Program-made: the position numbers and the translations under genes
In this document: in pieces, positions 12,882 to 57,345 of the stretch
How positions within the stretch are numbered: position 1 is the first letter of the stretch
Layout of the letters: the number at the start of each line of letters is the position of its first letter
Source: Brienomyrus brachyistius
Lineage: Eukaryota; Chordata; Actinopteri; Osteoglossiformes; Mormyridae
Reading direction: 5' to 3'
NCBI RefSeq assembly: GCF_023856365.1
Contig: NC_064535.1
Span: forward strand, 14,391,363 to 14,455,362
Length of the DNA stretch: 64,000 bases
The notes under the pieces: generated by a model
What the model was told of the DNA's origin: nothing
Seen by the model: the letters and a program-made list of their open reading frames with translations, nothing else
Database searches by the model: none

Positions 12882-13672
12882 CACAAATGCACATGCACAC
12901 AGACACACAGACACAAACGTACATGCACACAGACACACACACACATACATGCAGACACACACACTGACACAAACGTACATGCACACACACACACACACAC
13001 GCACACACAAATGTACATACACACACAAACATACATACACATATACACACACAAACGTACATGCACACACACATACACACACAAACGTACATGCACACAC
13101 ACATACACACACAAACGTACATACACACACATACACACACAAACGTACATGCACACACACACATACATACACAAACATACATGCACACACACACATACAC
13201 ACACAAACATACATGCACACACACACATACACACACAAACGTACATGCACACACACACACATACATACACAAACATACATACACACACAAACGTACATGC
13301 ACACACACACATACACACACAAACGTACATGAACACACACACACACAAACGTACATGAACAGACACACACAAACGTACATACACACACACACAAACGTAC
13401 ATGCACACACACACATACACAAACGTACACACACACATACACACACAAACGTACATACACACACACATACACACACAAACGTACATGAACACACATACAC
13501 ACACACGTACATGCACACACACACATACACAAACGTACACACACACATACACACACAAACGTACATACACACACACATACACACACAAACGTACATGCAC
13601 ACACACACACATACAAACGTACATGCACACACACACACAAACGTACATACATACACACACACATACAAACAT
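12842..13672 (+). repeat. CA / ACGTACAT compound minisatellite
   Basis: It starts as a pure (CA)n run and becomes a variable-length array in which CA stretches alternate with the core aaacgtacatgcac or aaacgtacatacac. Each core contains the palindrome ACGTAC. Unit length varies, mostly about 18-28 bp. Long open frames on both strands (Thr-His-rich on plus, Cys-Val-rich on minus) follow from the repeat. Confidence 0.95.
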
Positions 13673-15679
13673 TCATGTGTCTGCAGTCCAATACAGGTAC
13701 AGACACAAGCTACTTTAAAAACTCAAAGAACAGCAAAACCAACACCACACCCTGCCCCCAAAAACACACCAGCCCCCTCTTCTCTGAAAAATAAAGCCGG
13801 AACAGACACCCAATACAGGTCCAGGATCTTCCCTCCCCCCAAAGCTCCCCCCAGCTGACTTGGACTGGCATAGTTACCTTCAGTTTCTTTCTTTTATAAA
13901 ATTATTATTAACTACAAACTAGTATCTTCAATGCTAACTGAAATGGCCTCCATATGTCGAATTACTTCTAATTAATATAATGCAACAATAGAAAATTTTT
14001 TTCAAAATAATATTCATGTTTTATTATAGAAGTTTTAATGTCATGTGATGCATATTGACACAAAAACAGTATATGATCATTAAAATGTTCAATAAAACTG
14101 GGGTATATAACTTGCTTGCGCTTGTGGCAGTCAGTCTGCAGATGGATTGTGACAGTTTAGATAAATCACAGTCGCATGGCTACTCTCTGACACTCCCCCT
14201 CTCTCTCTTGTCCTCTCTGGTTTTTGGTTAGGGGTTTGCCTCTAGCCCCTAGGGCAGTGAATAGCAGAATCCCCTGGGCCCTGGACAAAGCCGGTGTTGA
14301 CATTCCAGGGGAGCAAACCTTGTGCAAACAAATCAATGGTGGCAGATGGTGGGGGTGGCAGGGGGAACGCAAAGGCCAGAGGGGGAAAGGGAGAGGGGCA
14401 CATGGTGGGGCTGGGGGGTGGCTCAGTTATAGGTATGGTAGTAAAAAAGGTACTCTTAAAGACTGGACGAACCTTACTCCACAGAGACTATAATCAATTA
14501 CACTAAATCTTCCAAGTGTGCGGGGGTGGTTAATTAACTGAGCAAATGAGATAGTTAAGGTCATGGGGGTAACTGTAAAGTAGGAACACTCACCTGGGGA
14601 ACGGATGGCAGGAATTAGCAGTGACATGTCGCAAATGCAGTTGTCCAGGAAACTCGGCCAAGATGTGGGGAGTGACACTAATTAATTGATCAATCAACAA
14701 TGAGAGCTGGCAGAGGTGAGGCTGATTTATGTGAAGCACTGTCAGAAGGATCACCAAAGAAGTTAATTTTGCCTCTAGAATATTTGTGCGTATATTTCAA
14801 GTCACTGAAGTCGTTCGTCTGCTGTAATCTGACACAGATCTCCGTGACCTACACACGATCGAGATCTCAGGAGCGTTGGAGCATGGGCCCCCGATAGCTG
14901 ACGATACACGTGCAGACGCCCGTGAAAGAGTGTGTGTGTGTGTGAGACAAGCATTAACTATGACCGGGGGGGGGGGGTTGCCAAACTGTCACTATCAGAG
15001 CGCATATCTCCAGGGGCTTGGGGGCCTCCGTTCAGCCGAATCTGAGCACAGATCTTACGCGAGGGGAACATGGAAGGACGTCCTAAACATGGCGGAACTG
15101 AGCATGGTTTCCAGCTTGCTGCCAGGAACCAGCAGCCCTGTCTGAATATCCAAGCCTACCCCTCTTTCTTTGGCCCAACAGCAAAGTGTGAAACTACAAT
15201 AAGTGTACAGTCCCCCGGTTGCCCTATTGGAGTACAATGTGATGGAGATTCCTATTATTTACCAAATTACCTTATTTTTCTCATCCAAATCATTTTGTGG
15301 GCCCAGGCATGAAATAACACGTCGCCATGGTGTCGACTCAGAAACACTCGCTTGTACTTCATCTGATCCCACGTTCCGACACGCCAGTCGGTACTCAGAT
15401 TCGTACCTCTCAGGTAACAGAAGATTGGATGGGGAATCGCAGCAGCCACGCCATGTTGGGTTCGTGACTCTTGTTTTCCTGAAAATCATCTGCCCATAGA
15501 AGTGCAAGAAAGCGTAACTGGAAGCTTCGCAATGGCGCGGTAAATACATGCGGGCAGTACATTTTAATTTACCAGCGGGGGATGGTTAAGTTTCATGGCA
15601 ACAGAATCTACACCCTTGTGAAGATACTGACCATCCACGCATGCACCTTTAATAACCGCAGACCCAGTGCGGAACTACA
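13673..15679. other. Intergenic sequence, no gene seen
   Basis: No supported gene. It includes a poly-G run near 14966. From about 15000 the composition changes, and the sequence may belong to the decayed retroelement that is recognisable from 15680 onwards. Confidence 0.45.
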
Positions 15680-15937
15680 GTGAACCTGGAGCCCATCCTA
15701 GAAAAAACTGGGCATGCGGCAGGAAACACCCTGAACTGGATGTTGTTTAGACCAGTTAAAATTAATGAAATTACTGCAGAAGTATTGTTTTGCTTTTTCT
15801 CCAAAGTCGGAATCCCAAACAAGATTCTGACGAATCACAGCACATCTTTCATGTCACACGCCCTGAAGGAGATGCACGAGGAATTAGGCATGAGAGCGAT
15901 TAGTTCATACAGATTCAAGAAAATTTGGACAAACTAA
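15680..15937 (+). pseudogene. Ty3/gypsy-like integrase fragment (decayed)
   Basis: The open stretch encodes a segment resembling the catalytic core of Ty3/gypsy retrotransposon integrases: FFSKVGIPNKILTNHSTSFM, then a helical stretch and an abrupt stop. In intact family members this region reads like FS-VGIP-EILTDQG-PFMS, so the catalytic Asp of the TDQG motif is Asn here. No upstream zinc-finger segment and no downstream completion is open. I read it as an inactive relic; the assignment is from motif memory. Confidence 0.55.
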
Positions 15938-16778
15938 TCCTTTACTGTTTGCTCTCTTGGACGTTCTTCTCAAATACTATTTGTTTTTCCTGAGCTTTTA
16001 TACAGCTAGAGGCTACACAGCACCTTAAAACAAAATTAAGGAACATGGTAAACGAAGATCCAGCCCGTGTCACAGAAAAGTTCATGACGCCCTGAACCGG
16101 AGAGCAAAACTTGGCTCACTTGGGGTGTAATCATGAGAGCATCTGTGCCAGGCCCAGGAATGTCAACAAGAAGCATTCAATAAAGGTGCCAAATTGTCTG
16201 CTTTCACACAGGAGAATAATGGTCACCATAGTAATACCCATGCATCCATTCAGATTGCTAGTCGCGTGACAAAAGCTGATCATATTAACCACAGAACTGG
16301 TGATATTGACCATGAGCTGACACTTCGATTGGAAAAAAGCTGTACATTCATTGTACGGACCTGGAACCTCTGCTGCTAGCTGCGCTGGAGTAAGGAGCAG
16401 GCAGCAGGAAGCAGACCTCCAGGAAAGCTGGGATCCCATTCCGGTCCCTTGTGGGGCCCAGAAGACGCCAGAGAAGCCAGCACAGTTCGCAGCAACCCAG
16501 CAGAAACCTTTGGACATGTTTTCTCCTGTACAAACCACAAGAAGCTCTACATTTAGACCCCACGAGGTAAAGAGATTTGGTCCCACCCATATCATCTTGC
16601 TGAATCCAAGAAAAAAAAAAAAAAACAACGTTTGGGAGAAACTAGCTAAGCTGCGACACATTGGCGTAACTGAAGAGTCGTACAGTGAGGGATCAGACCC
16701 ATCATGCAGGTAGTCAGACCTGTGGATCTGCTCATTTCTGTGCTGACTGTCCAAAAGTGAATAAAGTGTTGACATTCA
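15938..16778. other. Probable decayed retroelement sequence
   Basis: Between the integrase-like and reverse-transcriptase-like remnants. Frames are broken by many stops. I see no readable domain, only a poly-A run near 16610-16624. Confidence 0.35.
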
Positions 16779-16920
16779 GTGTGTGCCTCAGGCCCCAGCT
16801 GCTGGATAGGTTGGGCAGAATATCACAGAAGGCTACAGACTGATTCCCTCTTTACCAGAGTCCAAGGAAATTCGGTTCCATTCGGTTTTCATGGAGGATC
16901 ATGCAGTTTTTTTTTTCTTT
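16779..16920 (+). pseudogene. Possible reverse-transcriptase remnant
   Basis: Reading across frames, short pieces resemble gypsy reverse transcriptase: an LLDRLG word (family form ELLDRLG near the start of the palm) and, about 25 codons on, VPFGFHGG (family form MPFGLHGAP). The frame is interrupted between them. Gypsy order would put reverse transcriptase before integrase, whereas here it lies after, so the insertion is rearranged or there are two relics. Confidence 0.3.
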
Positions 16921-17689
16921 TTTCTGGCTACAAGCGCATGTTGTTCGTCCTTGGAGTGCTTGTACTGCAGCATATTGGAACAGCGTCACTGTTTAAAGTC
17001 CAGATTTGCTCAGACATTTTAAGGCTACTATCCCAGTGGCATCCTTCATCTTTGTAACCTTTTTTAAAATCTGACAGATATATTTCTCATAATATCCAAT
17101 TATACGGGTCAAAACGCTGGAGATTCTGTAAAGACGAAGCTTTCGATTCTAGGTTGCAATAAATGAAGATGAGCTTTGTGGCAACGAGGGGGCCGTGATG
17201 GATTGTCATCTAAACCCATGAGGAAGGCTGCAGCCGAACGTTCTATATGGAACTATTCATAGAAAGAAAAGCTTGCACACATTTCAGTTTTTCACCTTTA
17301 ATTTTGCAGTAAGTGTCAGAAAAATCAACACTCGCAGGAAAAAAATTGGAAACACTTGGATGATTTTTTAATACTTCTGTTTTCTGAAAAAAAAACCTTA
17401 CGTGAATTTTGTAGAATCTATTTAGTCTAGGTTAAGTGACAGAACTTTAGCGGGTATTTGTGAAGACGCCGTTCTTTCATGCACCGATAGTCGGCATTTT
17501 CCTTGCTACAATCTTAAAATGAGAAAACATCTTCTATGTCAAGGAAGTATTAGAAAACAAAAAAAATGTAAAGTGTGTCAAATGAACCTAACATTCATAT
17601 TAAAACGTATAAAAAACAAGTGCAGGATCTTCCAAATACCCACTAAATTATTTCTGTAACCTCCTCTGAAAGATCATTTTAAATTACAA
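16921..17689. other. Non-coding; may include the distal fgfr2 3' UTR
   Basis: AT-rich sequence with no gene. The fgfr2 3' UTR may extend into it, because human FGFR2 has a 3' UTR of more than a kilobase, but nothing here fixes the end. An ATTAAA-type signal on the minus strand lies near 17370. Confidence 0.4.
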
Positions 17690-17705
17690 TAAACATAATG
17701 GATTA

Positions 17706-17736
17706 TTTATTATTTCATTAATATTATTTCTTTATT
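17706..17736 (-). terminator. fgfr2: Candidate fgfr2 polyadenylation signals
   Basis: Two AATAAA hexamers on the minus strand (17731-17736 and 17706-17711), downstream of the conserved 3' UTR block, in AT-rich sequence. Cleavage would fall some 10-30 bases further left. They were chosen only because they are the first canonical signals after the conserved block. Confidence 0.35.
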
Positions 17737-17902
17737 ACGGCGTTTTTTTTTTTTACTTTTTCGTCTTAAAAACATAAGTCAATAAATTAACATGCTACCA
17801 CCGGGACAGCCCAAACTCCGTTATGTATTTGAGTAGAAGTGAAACAGGTGTTCGTTAGACACCTCAGATAGGGGGCGAGAGGAGGGGAAAGTTACTCTGG
17901 AA

Positions 17903-17993
17903 TCCATACAAAAAATAATTCACTGTAAATATAATATATATATTTATACATATTTGAATATATTTACACATATACCCAGCACTATATACTGTG
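17903..17993 (-). promoter_or_regulatory. fgfr2: Conserved AT-rich 3' UTR block of fgfr2
   Basis: Read on the minus strand, it contains CAGTATATAG-TGCTGG, then TGTAAATATATTCAAAT, TATGTATAAATATATA, TATTTACA and TTATTTTTTGTAT. From memory, the human FGFR2 3' UTR holds the same words in the same order (GCAGTATATAGGTGCTGG ... TTATTTTTTGTATTGAT). Conservation from fish to human in a UTR suggests RNA-level control of stability or translation, which is an inference. Confidence 0.75.
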
Positions 17994-18651
17994 TATTCAG
18001 CTCAATAATAATAATGGTGTGGGCTTATCAAAAAAGAAAATACAAACCATATTACAAAAACATGAGGCAGTGTCTTTCTCTTTCCCTACATTTTTTTGTT
18101 AGTTTTAGTTTATTTTTCCTGTTTATTTCCTATTTTTGTCCTTAAGTCCTCTAGTAGAGGACACTGGTCCACGCTTCCCTTTGGAACAGTTTCAGAAATG
18201 CCAGCCAGTGGAATGAAATCAATTATTTGAAACTATTTCAGGATCTTGGAGAAAGAAAAATAATAAAAAGAAACTAAAAAAAAAATAAAAAATAGGCGAG
18301 AAGCGAACCCCAGGATTGGGCAGTCAGGTCATTCGCCTGGAGCATTTTCGGGGTCCGTCCTCCCGTTAAGAGCTTGGAGTCGCACATCTGTGCGTGCATG
18401 CAGGTATGTGTGTGTGTGTACGTGTGTGCGCGCGTGTGTCTGCCACACAGCTCAGTTCAGATTCAACAGCAGCACGTCTTTAGTCCGGCACCCCCCTGGG
18501 TCCAAAAGTCCACCGGGATCCAGAAAGGGTGAGGGGAGCAGAAGATTGGGGGGGGAGGGGTTTGTGGGTCTTGCCCTTTTCCAGGGGCTAGTAGGAAGAC
18601 TATTCGGGGGGTGGGCACGGAGGTCACAGAGCTGACCGCGTCCCTGCAGCC

Positions 18652-51290
<32,639 letters not shown>

Positions 51291-51432
51291 CCCGTCACCG
51301 GGGGCCGGGCGTGCCCATCCCCCCCTCCTTGGCCTCCCCCTGGACAGAGATCCCATCTGAGGAGCTCCGCCCAACCATGAACTGCTGGCTGTCGGGCCTG
51401 TCACTCACGGGAATGCCCCCCAGTCACCTGAC

Positions 51433-54400
51433 CTGGGTAGGAAAAAAAATGGGTGAAAGAACATTAGGTTTGAGAGATGCATAGAACTTACTTACTTATT
51501 ACCATCACAAAGCAAGGTAATATCCCCCCACAGCTGAGCTTCTGTTCAAAAGCTCATTCATTTATCCAGCAATATCTTGTTTAAAACTTTCCACAACATC
51601 CGTCACAAAGCTCTAGGTACTCAGTAAGAGATCTGCTCTGGAGGCACATGGACACGGCGAGCTAGGAGTAAAAAGTGCACAACTACTCCTCTCTTCAAGA
51701 AAGAAGGAGGAACGCCACACTTGGGGAGGGGGGGGGGGCACCATGTTTTGAAATGCTGCAGAACGGGCCCTACCACAGACATACCAGAGTGGTGATGCAG
51801 GCCCCCTCGCTTGTACACCGAGCTACACCTGCGCTAACGCCGGTCTGACACTACACAGTGAGCCGGCGCTGGCCGGGCTGTTTACGGGAGCGCTTCCCAT
51901 CCGTGTTCCCGCTAATCGTCACAATCTCCGCTTTCAACCCATTAAACTGCCTCTTATTTCTTGTGTACATAACAGCTTCCTGCACTGGCAGCAGACAAAC
52001 ACCGCCTTATAAATAAGGAACCTTCGTCCCCGACAAAACGCACATCATACGACCAGCCTAATGCTTTGTAGAATACGAATAATCACGATTTTTAACAAGC
52101 TGAAAAGTTTAGAAATAAAGTCGCCAGCATATCAATCCTGCAATTAATTTTCAAATGTTTTGTTTTCAGATATATTATGCTGCACTTCAAATAAAGCATA
52201 ATTCAAATGAAACAAGGCTGAAGTGCCGCATAAAAGGACGTTTTTCGTGGTTTGTGTTGCTTAACTGATTTTAAAGACTTTCGATACCTGGTCCCAAAAA
52301 AGAATTTAGTCTGCAGAACGGGTATTTAAATGTTCTGATAAAATATTTAGCCGGGTAGATAAGGTGTATTATCTAAACTAAGGGATAAAGAGCCTGCTGT
52401 GTGACTCAATGTGCAGAAATAGCGAAAGGGTGGCAAACGGCGCCAGGTCAGATTTAAGGTCTTGCATGTACAAGGCGCGTGACATTAATTTATTTTATTT
52501 TATTGCACAAAGCATGCAGACAAATGTAGCGTGACTTTAGTTTTATTGTCAATGGCATTGTCGATAAATTATATGAAGATGAAAGAAATTTTACTATTAC
52601 CCCATTTTACAAAAAAATTCACTTATAGCTTACTTTCGTACAATGTATATACAAAACAGCTTAAGTAGAAAGTTTTAGAACGGGGTAAACACGGATGTAA
52701 AGACACATGTGTCTCGATGCAAATTACAACATACATATGGGATTGTTGGAACTGATTGCAGCAGTGCAGTACACGTCGTCCCAAAGAAATGATGCTACTA
52801 GCTGTAAATCGTTACCTCGGTGAACGGGTCGACAACCCATATGCACACCTAATTGCATTTTATACATTAATTGCCAGACTGTTTTCGGCCCTAAGAAAAA
52901 GCCATCTGCCCTAATGATTGCTATTGGCTCAATCAATCACGAGGGCAGCGATCGCGACAGGTATGCTAAGGACAGATTAGGTTATCGCATAGCAAGCCTC
53001 AACACAAACATATGAATCTCAAACCTATGTCCTAATTTTGGCGTGTTTATAGTGTAAAACCCGTACTTGGCCATTGTTACACATTGGTATAACATGTGCA
53101 ACAACGTTTACCCATCGCCGGGACACCGACCGCCACCACTCTCACCTGCGCCCCTTCGGCTGCAGCTGCTGGCTGCTGCTGATTTTACCCTGAAGCCATG
53201 CGGATCGCCTCTTAAAACGGGCCAGGTGTCCCATTTTCCACCCCCTTTTCTTCTGAACTGTCGGGTTAGCAGTCTGATTTCCCACCCGTTTATCCCTCTT
53301 TCTGAATTATCGGGTTTCCCACCATTTCCTCCACATTTTCCTAAACACGCGCACTGCGGGTGCATGAGCAGCTCCGCGGATTACGGGTTTATCGTTTTAA
53401 GACCCCAATTTGCGACGAACTGCGTTAAGTGAACAAACAAACCATTACTGAAGCAATCCGTGAATCCACACACCCACACAGCGCAACTCTGGATACTTAA
53501 TTACAACAATTATTAAATATTTATTTAACAAGTTGGGGAGCTGATGTTACAATTGTTGAGTTGGCAGCAAGTGTCTAAACTGGTAGTCTATTGATAGTTG
53601 TTATTGTAGGCTATAATGTATTTGATTGCCTCAATATTCAGTACGTAATAAAATGTTAGTTTTCAGAACATATTTTTTCCGTGTCATGCTATCGTGGAGG
53701 TGTGCTGATTTTGTGCAAGTTTAAATTTAACCTTTTCTTCCTATAGAAAAATCAAATTCATACATGCAGCCGCTAAACGCAGTCACCAAACTTATTGCAT
53801 TGCTATTGAAATTCAAATTAGTTTATACAATGAAAGCGCTCGGCGCGGTCCGGCAGCGTTATATTCACCGAACAAGCAAACTGCGCGTTACTTAAACTCA
53901 TACAATAAACGCGACAGAGCAAATGAGGTAATGTCCCTAAAAGGTGGGCTAAATAAATCGATTCAAACATAATTAGGCCATACTTTCCATAAATTGCCAC
54001 TAACGAACTAAACGGGTTTTTACTATGTGGCTGCAAAATGCCTGCATTTTTAAACGCTCTTAAACTCCAAAATTGAGAATAGTGTGAGATAGCAGTTTTA
54101 CACGGGCGTTTGTACAAAACTGTATCAGGTGGTGACGCCACAACTGCCTTCCTCATCTTCACAAAGTTCTGCAAGCAGATTTATCTTCTGATTATCTATC
54201 ACTACTCAAGATTAATCCAGCGCATACCAGAAATCTAGCCATCATGGCGCAAAACTGGCAAGAAATATTTACAATTCGTTTAAAAACATATAGGGCTACT
54301 GGACTAAATTTGCATGGTAAATACGTCCATTTATGATACTGGGCTACTCGCCGACTTATACATAGCCTATATAAATAAATAATCAAACATAAAACCAAAA

Positions 54401-54609
54401 CCATAGTTAAAGATGTAAAATGCAAATATTTCACTTCACAATACTTAAAGAAACCTGGGAAGTTTCTGGGAAAGAAAACGAAACTCTATTTTTAATTACA
54501 ATTTGCTGGACTTTATTCAAGGATGCTCGCTCTTTGGGTTAAACACGACCAGCTCTTTCAGATTACAAGCATTAATCGTATAATTTTGCACAAATTGCTG
54601 ACGGGTTAC
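51433..54609 (-). other. fgfr2: fgfr2 intron 1 (if exon 1 is right)
   Basis: AT-rich over most of its length, with a GC-richer patch at about 53110-53360. No repeat family or gene recognised. Confidence 0.5.
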
Positions 54610-54960
54610 CTTGATGCACTAATGTACCGAGTTTGATCTGCATGCACGGAGCCGCAGGCGGCTCATGGGCCGGGGAGAGTGCACTCCGGACGGTGAGACT
54701 TCTCTCCGCAGCAGCACAAATGCCAAGCAGTGATTTCTGAACTAATCCGAAATCCGTCAAGATTCCCTTTTCAAATGAGGAGAAAAGCCCCCAAAAATCC
54801 AAATTATACGCAGCAACTATTATTCTTGAAAAATCCAGGAGATTGTATATCCAAAAAAATGGTAGTGGATCCCAAAACCAAGTCCACCAAAGTTTCTCCA
54901 AACTGTTTATTGCTTCTTATGAACAGAATAGGATTAGACGTTCATTTTTTCGCAGTAATG
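54610..54960 (-). other. fgfr2: Candidate non-coding exon 1 of fgfr2
   Basis: A good donor, CATCAAG|GTAACC, lies at 54608-54610 on the minus strand. Just upstream is leader-like sequence with an AAACTTTGGTGGACTTGG word near 54884-54901 that recalls human exon 1 (AAAGTTTGGTGGAGG), from memory. The right border and the transcription start are not visible. Treat as a hypothesis. Confidence 0.45.
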
Positions 54961-55510
54961 TAAACTTCGGGAAAATGTACCATTCGTTGCGAGTCTGGGC
55001 GTGTAAAGCGAAGAAGACTCTCTTTTTTCCACGTCCTCCAGCGAAGACAGGATCCATTAATTTCGGAGATCCTGGGGGTTGCACGTCTCCTGCTCCTCCG
55101 AGAATACTTGTTCTAATCTCAAACGCTTTGTCAGGTTTACAAAGGGCTTCTTCTGCCCCCCCCCCCACCTCCTTTACGTCCCCACCAGCTCCGGCTCCAG
55201 CCCCCTCCCCTAGGTTCCACGGAGCGTCACTCCCCCTGAAACCTGACCCGTTTTCGGGCCACGGCTTTCCTCCTCCACCTATCAAGATCGGTGCTCCCCC
55301 ACCCCCTTCTCAAAAACGCCGGAGCTCAGCTCTCGGTTTTGCTTTGACGGGCCAGCTACGCTCGTCTATGCGGTCCCTCTGCTTGGCCGAGCAGACTGCG
55401 TAACTTTCGGGTCCCACGACGAACTTTATCGCAAGGCTGCTCCCCCCCCATCCCGCCTGCGTGAACCTGCGCTCCTCGTAGCAATGGCGCCCCCAAGTGG
55501 ACAGTATTCC
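54961..55510 (-). promoter_or_regulatory. fgfr2: Candidate CpG-rich promoter region of fgfr2
   Basis: The most CpG-dense stretch near the 5' end of the gene, with many CG dinucleotides at 55320-55500, no clear TATA box, and AT-rich sequence on its right. Position and composition fit a CpG-island promoter; no start site can be placed. Confidence 0.45.
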
Positions 55511-57261
55511 CAGTGCACAGTCAACAGATGCGACGCTGCTGCTTAAGTTAACGGACGCGTTAACTTCAACAAAATGCATAAAAAATTTCATAATTTTTGA
55601 GAATGTTCCGAAAACATTAAATATAGGTCTAATTATTTCAACAGAAGATCCCCATTTAACACCCATTATCAGTATTTTCACAGAAAATGTCCTTCTTTGC
55701 AACCTGTTATTAAATTGATATTTTCCTAATAAAATCTGTTATTCATTTATCTTTCCTGAAAACTAGCCTGCATGACTATATGAGATTTAATTCAGTCTAT
55801 TGTCCACTAGTGTCCAGCTTTCAATGGATAATCATATTTCTCCATTTTTTGTTTTTTGCTTAAAAACAAATTATATCTCACAACTAAATACTATTGTGCT
55901 AATAATTAAATTAAATAATTAAATGTCACCAACCACAAATAGTCTGTTTAACAGTCCTACAGTCTGCTCCTGCGGTGTAATTTGCCCGAAAGGCAGTGAT
56001 GTCAGTCCTGTTCAAATTTATTTGCTAAATAACCTGTAAACGTATTTATTTGTGGAAACTAACCCTATTTTCCCTGCCAGAAAATACCTCACAGGCACTA
56101 TCCATGCCTCTCATAAGCTGTCACCCGTGTCAAACAATACTGGGCTGAATTTAATTCTTCCCAGTTTCTCTCGAAATTCCCGAATGGCAGGTGAGAGATG
56201 TGCGTTGCTTGTCTTTGTTGTTTTCTGTGCCAAGCATATTAGCCACTTCAGCAAACAGACTGATAGATAAAAATGGCGAATTTTGAATTAGAGACGTAAA
56301 CAGATCAGGTGTGGGCGGTAGGAGAGCGGCCCCTCCGGCTTCCATCCCTGTCCCACATCACACAGAGCTGAGGGCGACTCAAAAACACCTTTAAGAACGT
56401 GGGCTTCACTCGGACAAGGCCTACAGCTTACAAAAAACGGGGACCCTTCTCCACCCTTCCCTGTACCAGTCCAAGCTGTCTCCCCCATCGGAAAGGGCTT
56501 TTGAGAACACAGTAAGAGAGGAGAGAAGGTGGGGGGGGGGGGGGGGCAGCTAATCTTTTCACTGCTTTTATTTTTCTTCACTCAAAGTGGGTAGCTGGAG
56601 ACTCTTGAAAAAAAAACAGGCTCATTGACAGTGAATGGAGCTTCTAATAAGCCTGGTAGTGAAGGCAGGGCTGTGTGAATAGGGCCCCGGCCTCCTCCCC
56701 CTCTCCCTCTCCCTCTCCTCCTCTCTTTTTTCATTCCACCCACTGCTCACTCTCTCCCCAGTGAAGCCATCAGGACCCAAAAGGTGACAGTTTGGGCTCT
56801 GAGAGAGAGGGACGCTGGCGGAGAACTGCTGTTTTTCCTGTACAAATAAAGGAGGGACACGGACTTCTTTCGCAGGCCCCCTCTAACCTCCTGCCCCCCC
56901 ATTTTACCTCAGCAGTAACCCCTCCCCACCTCCACCCCCCACGCTCTAGTCACCTCTGCTTTTTCACAAGCCCCTTTAACTGGATGGTACTGAGACAGAG
57001 AGGCTGTGGAATCTTCTCTCCCGCTTGCCCCATGCTGTCTCTATCTCACCCCCCCCCCCCTCCCTGCAGGGGTGGTGGAGGGGCATGGATACCTTGACAG
57101 ATTTTACACGGTCCCTTGAACACGTAAAATTATAAAGTTATATAATGTAAGGGGGGGTGGGGGCCGAGAATTTCTAGCGACTCCCTTGCCCCTGGTTCTG
57201 ATTTTGTAGTTTGAATTTTTATCTCAAATGTAGACATAAGTATTTAAAAATAGACTAGAAT

Positions 57262-57345
57262 TTCATCTATCCATCCCTCCATCCATTTTCTATATCTACT
57301 TTTCCTGTTCAGGGTCACTGGGGTCCGGAGGCTATCGTGGAAGCT
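57262..57345 (-). repeat. SINE-tail fragment
   Basis: Plus strand reads catctatccatccctccatc then cattttctatatctactttt and cctgttcagggtcactgggg, the reverse complement of the 3' end typical of the tRNA-headed SINE family. Only the tail is present. Confidence 0.6.

Larger units (their letters stand above)
17690..18651 (-). other. fgfr2: fgfr2 3' untranslated region (probable extent)
   Basis: Directly downstream of the TGA. The block at 17903-17993 shows the transcript extends at least that far. Candidate AATAAA signals lie at 17706-17711 and 17731-17736. Two earlier AATAAA words, at 18109-18114 and 18122-18127, lie before the conserved block and could give a shorter isoform. The left limit is inferred. 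Confidence 0.65.

Noticed and set aside
12668..13706. Open frames of up to 334 codons, Cys-Val-rich on minus and Thr-His-rich on plus
   Set aside because: Products of the CA/ACGTACAT array; several frames are open together and none has a domain or splice context.
18109..18127. AATAAA words as the main fgfr2 polyadenylation site
   Set aside because: They precede the conserved 3' UTR block at 17903-17993, so the main transcript should run past them; they remain possible for a short isoform.
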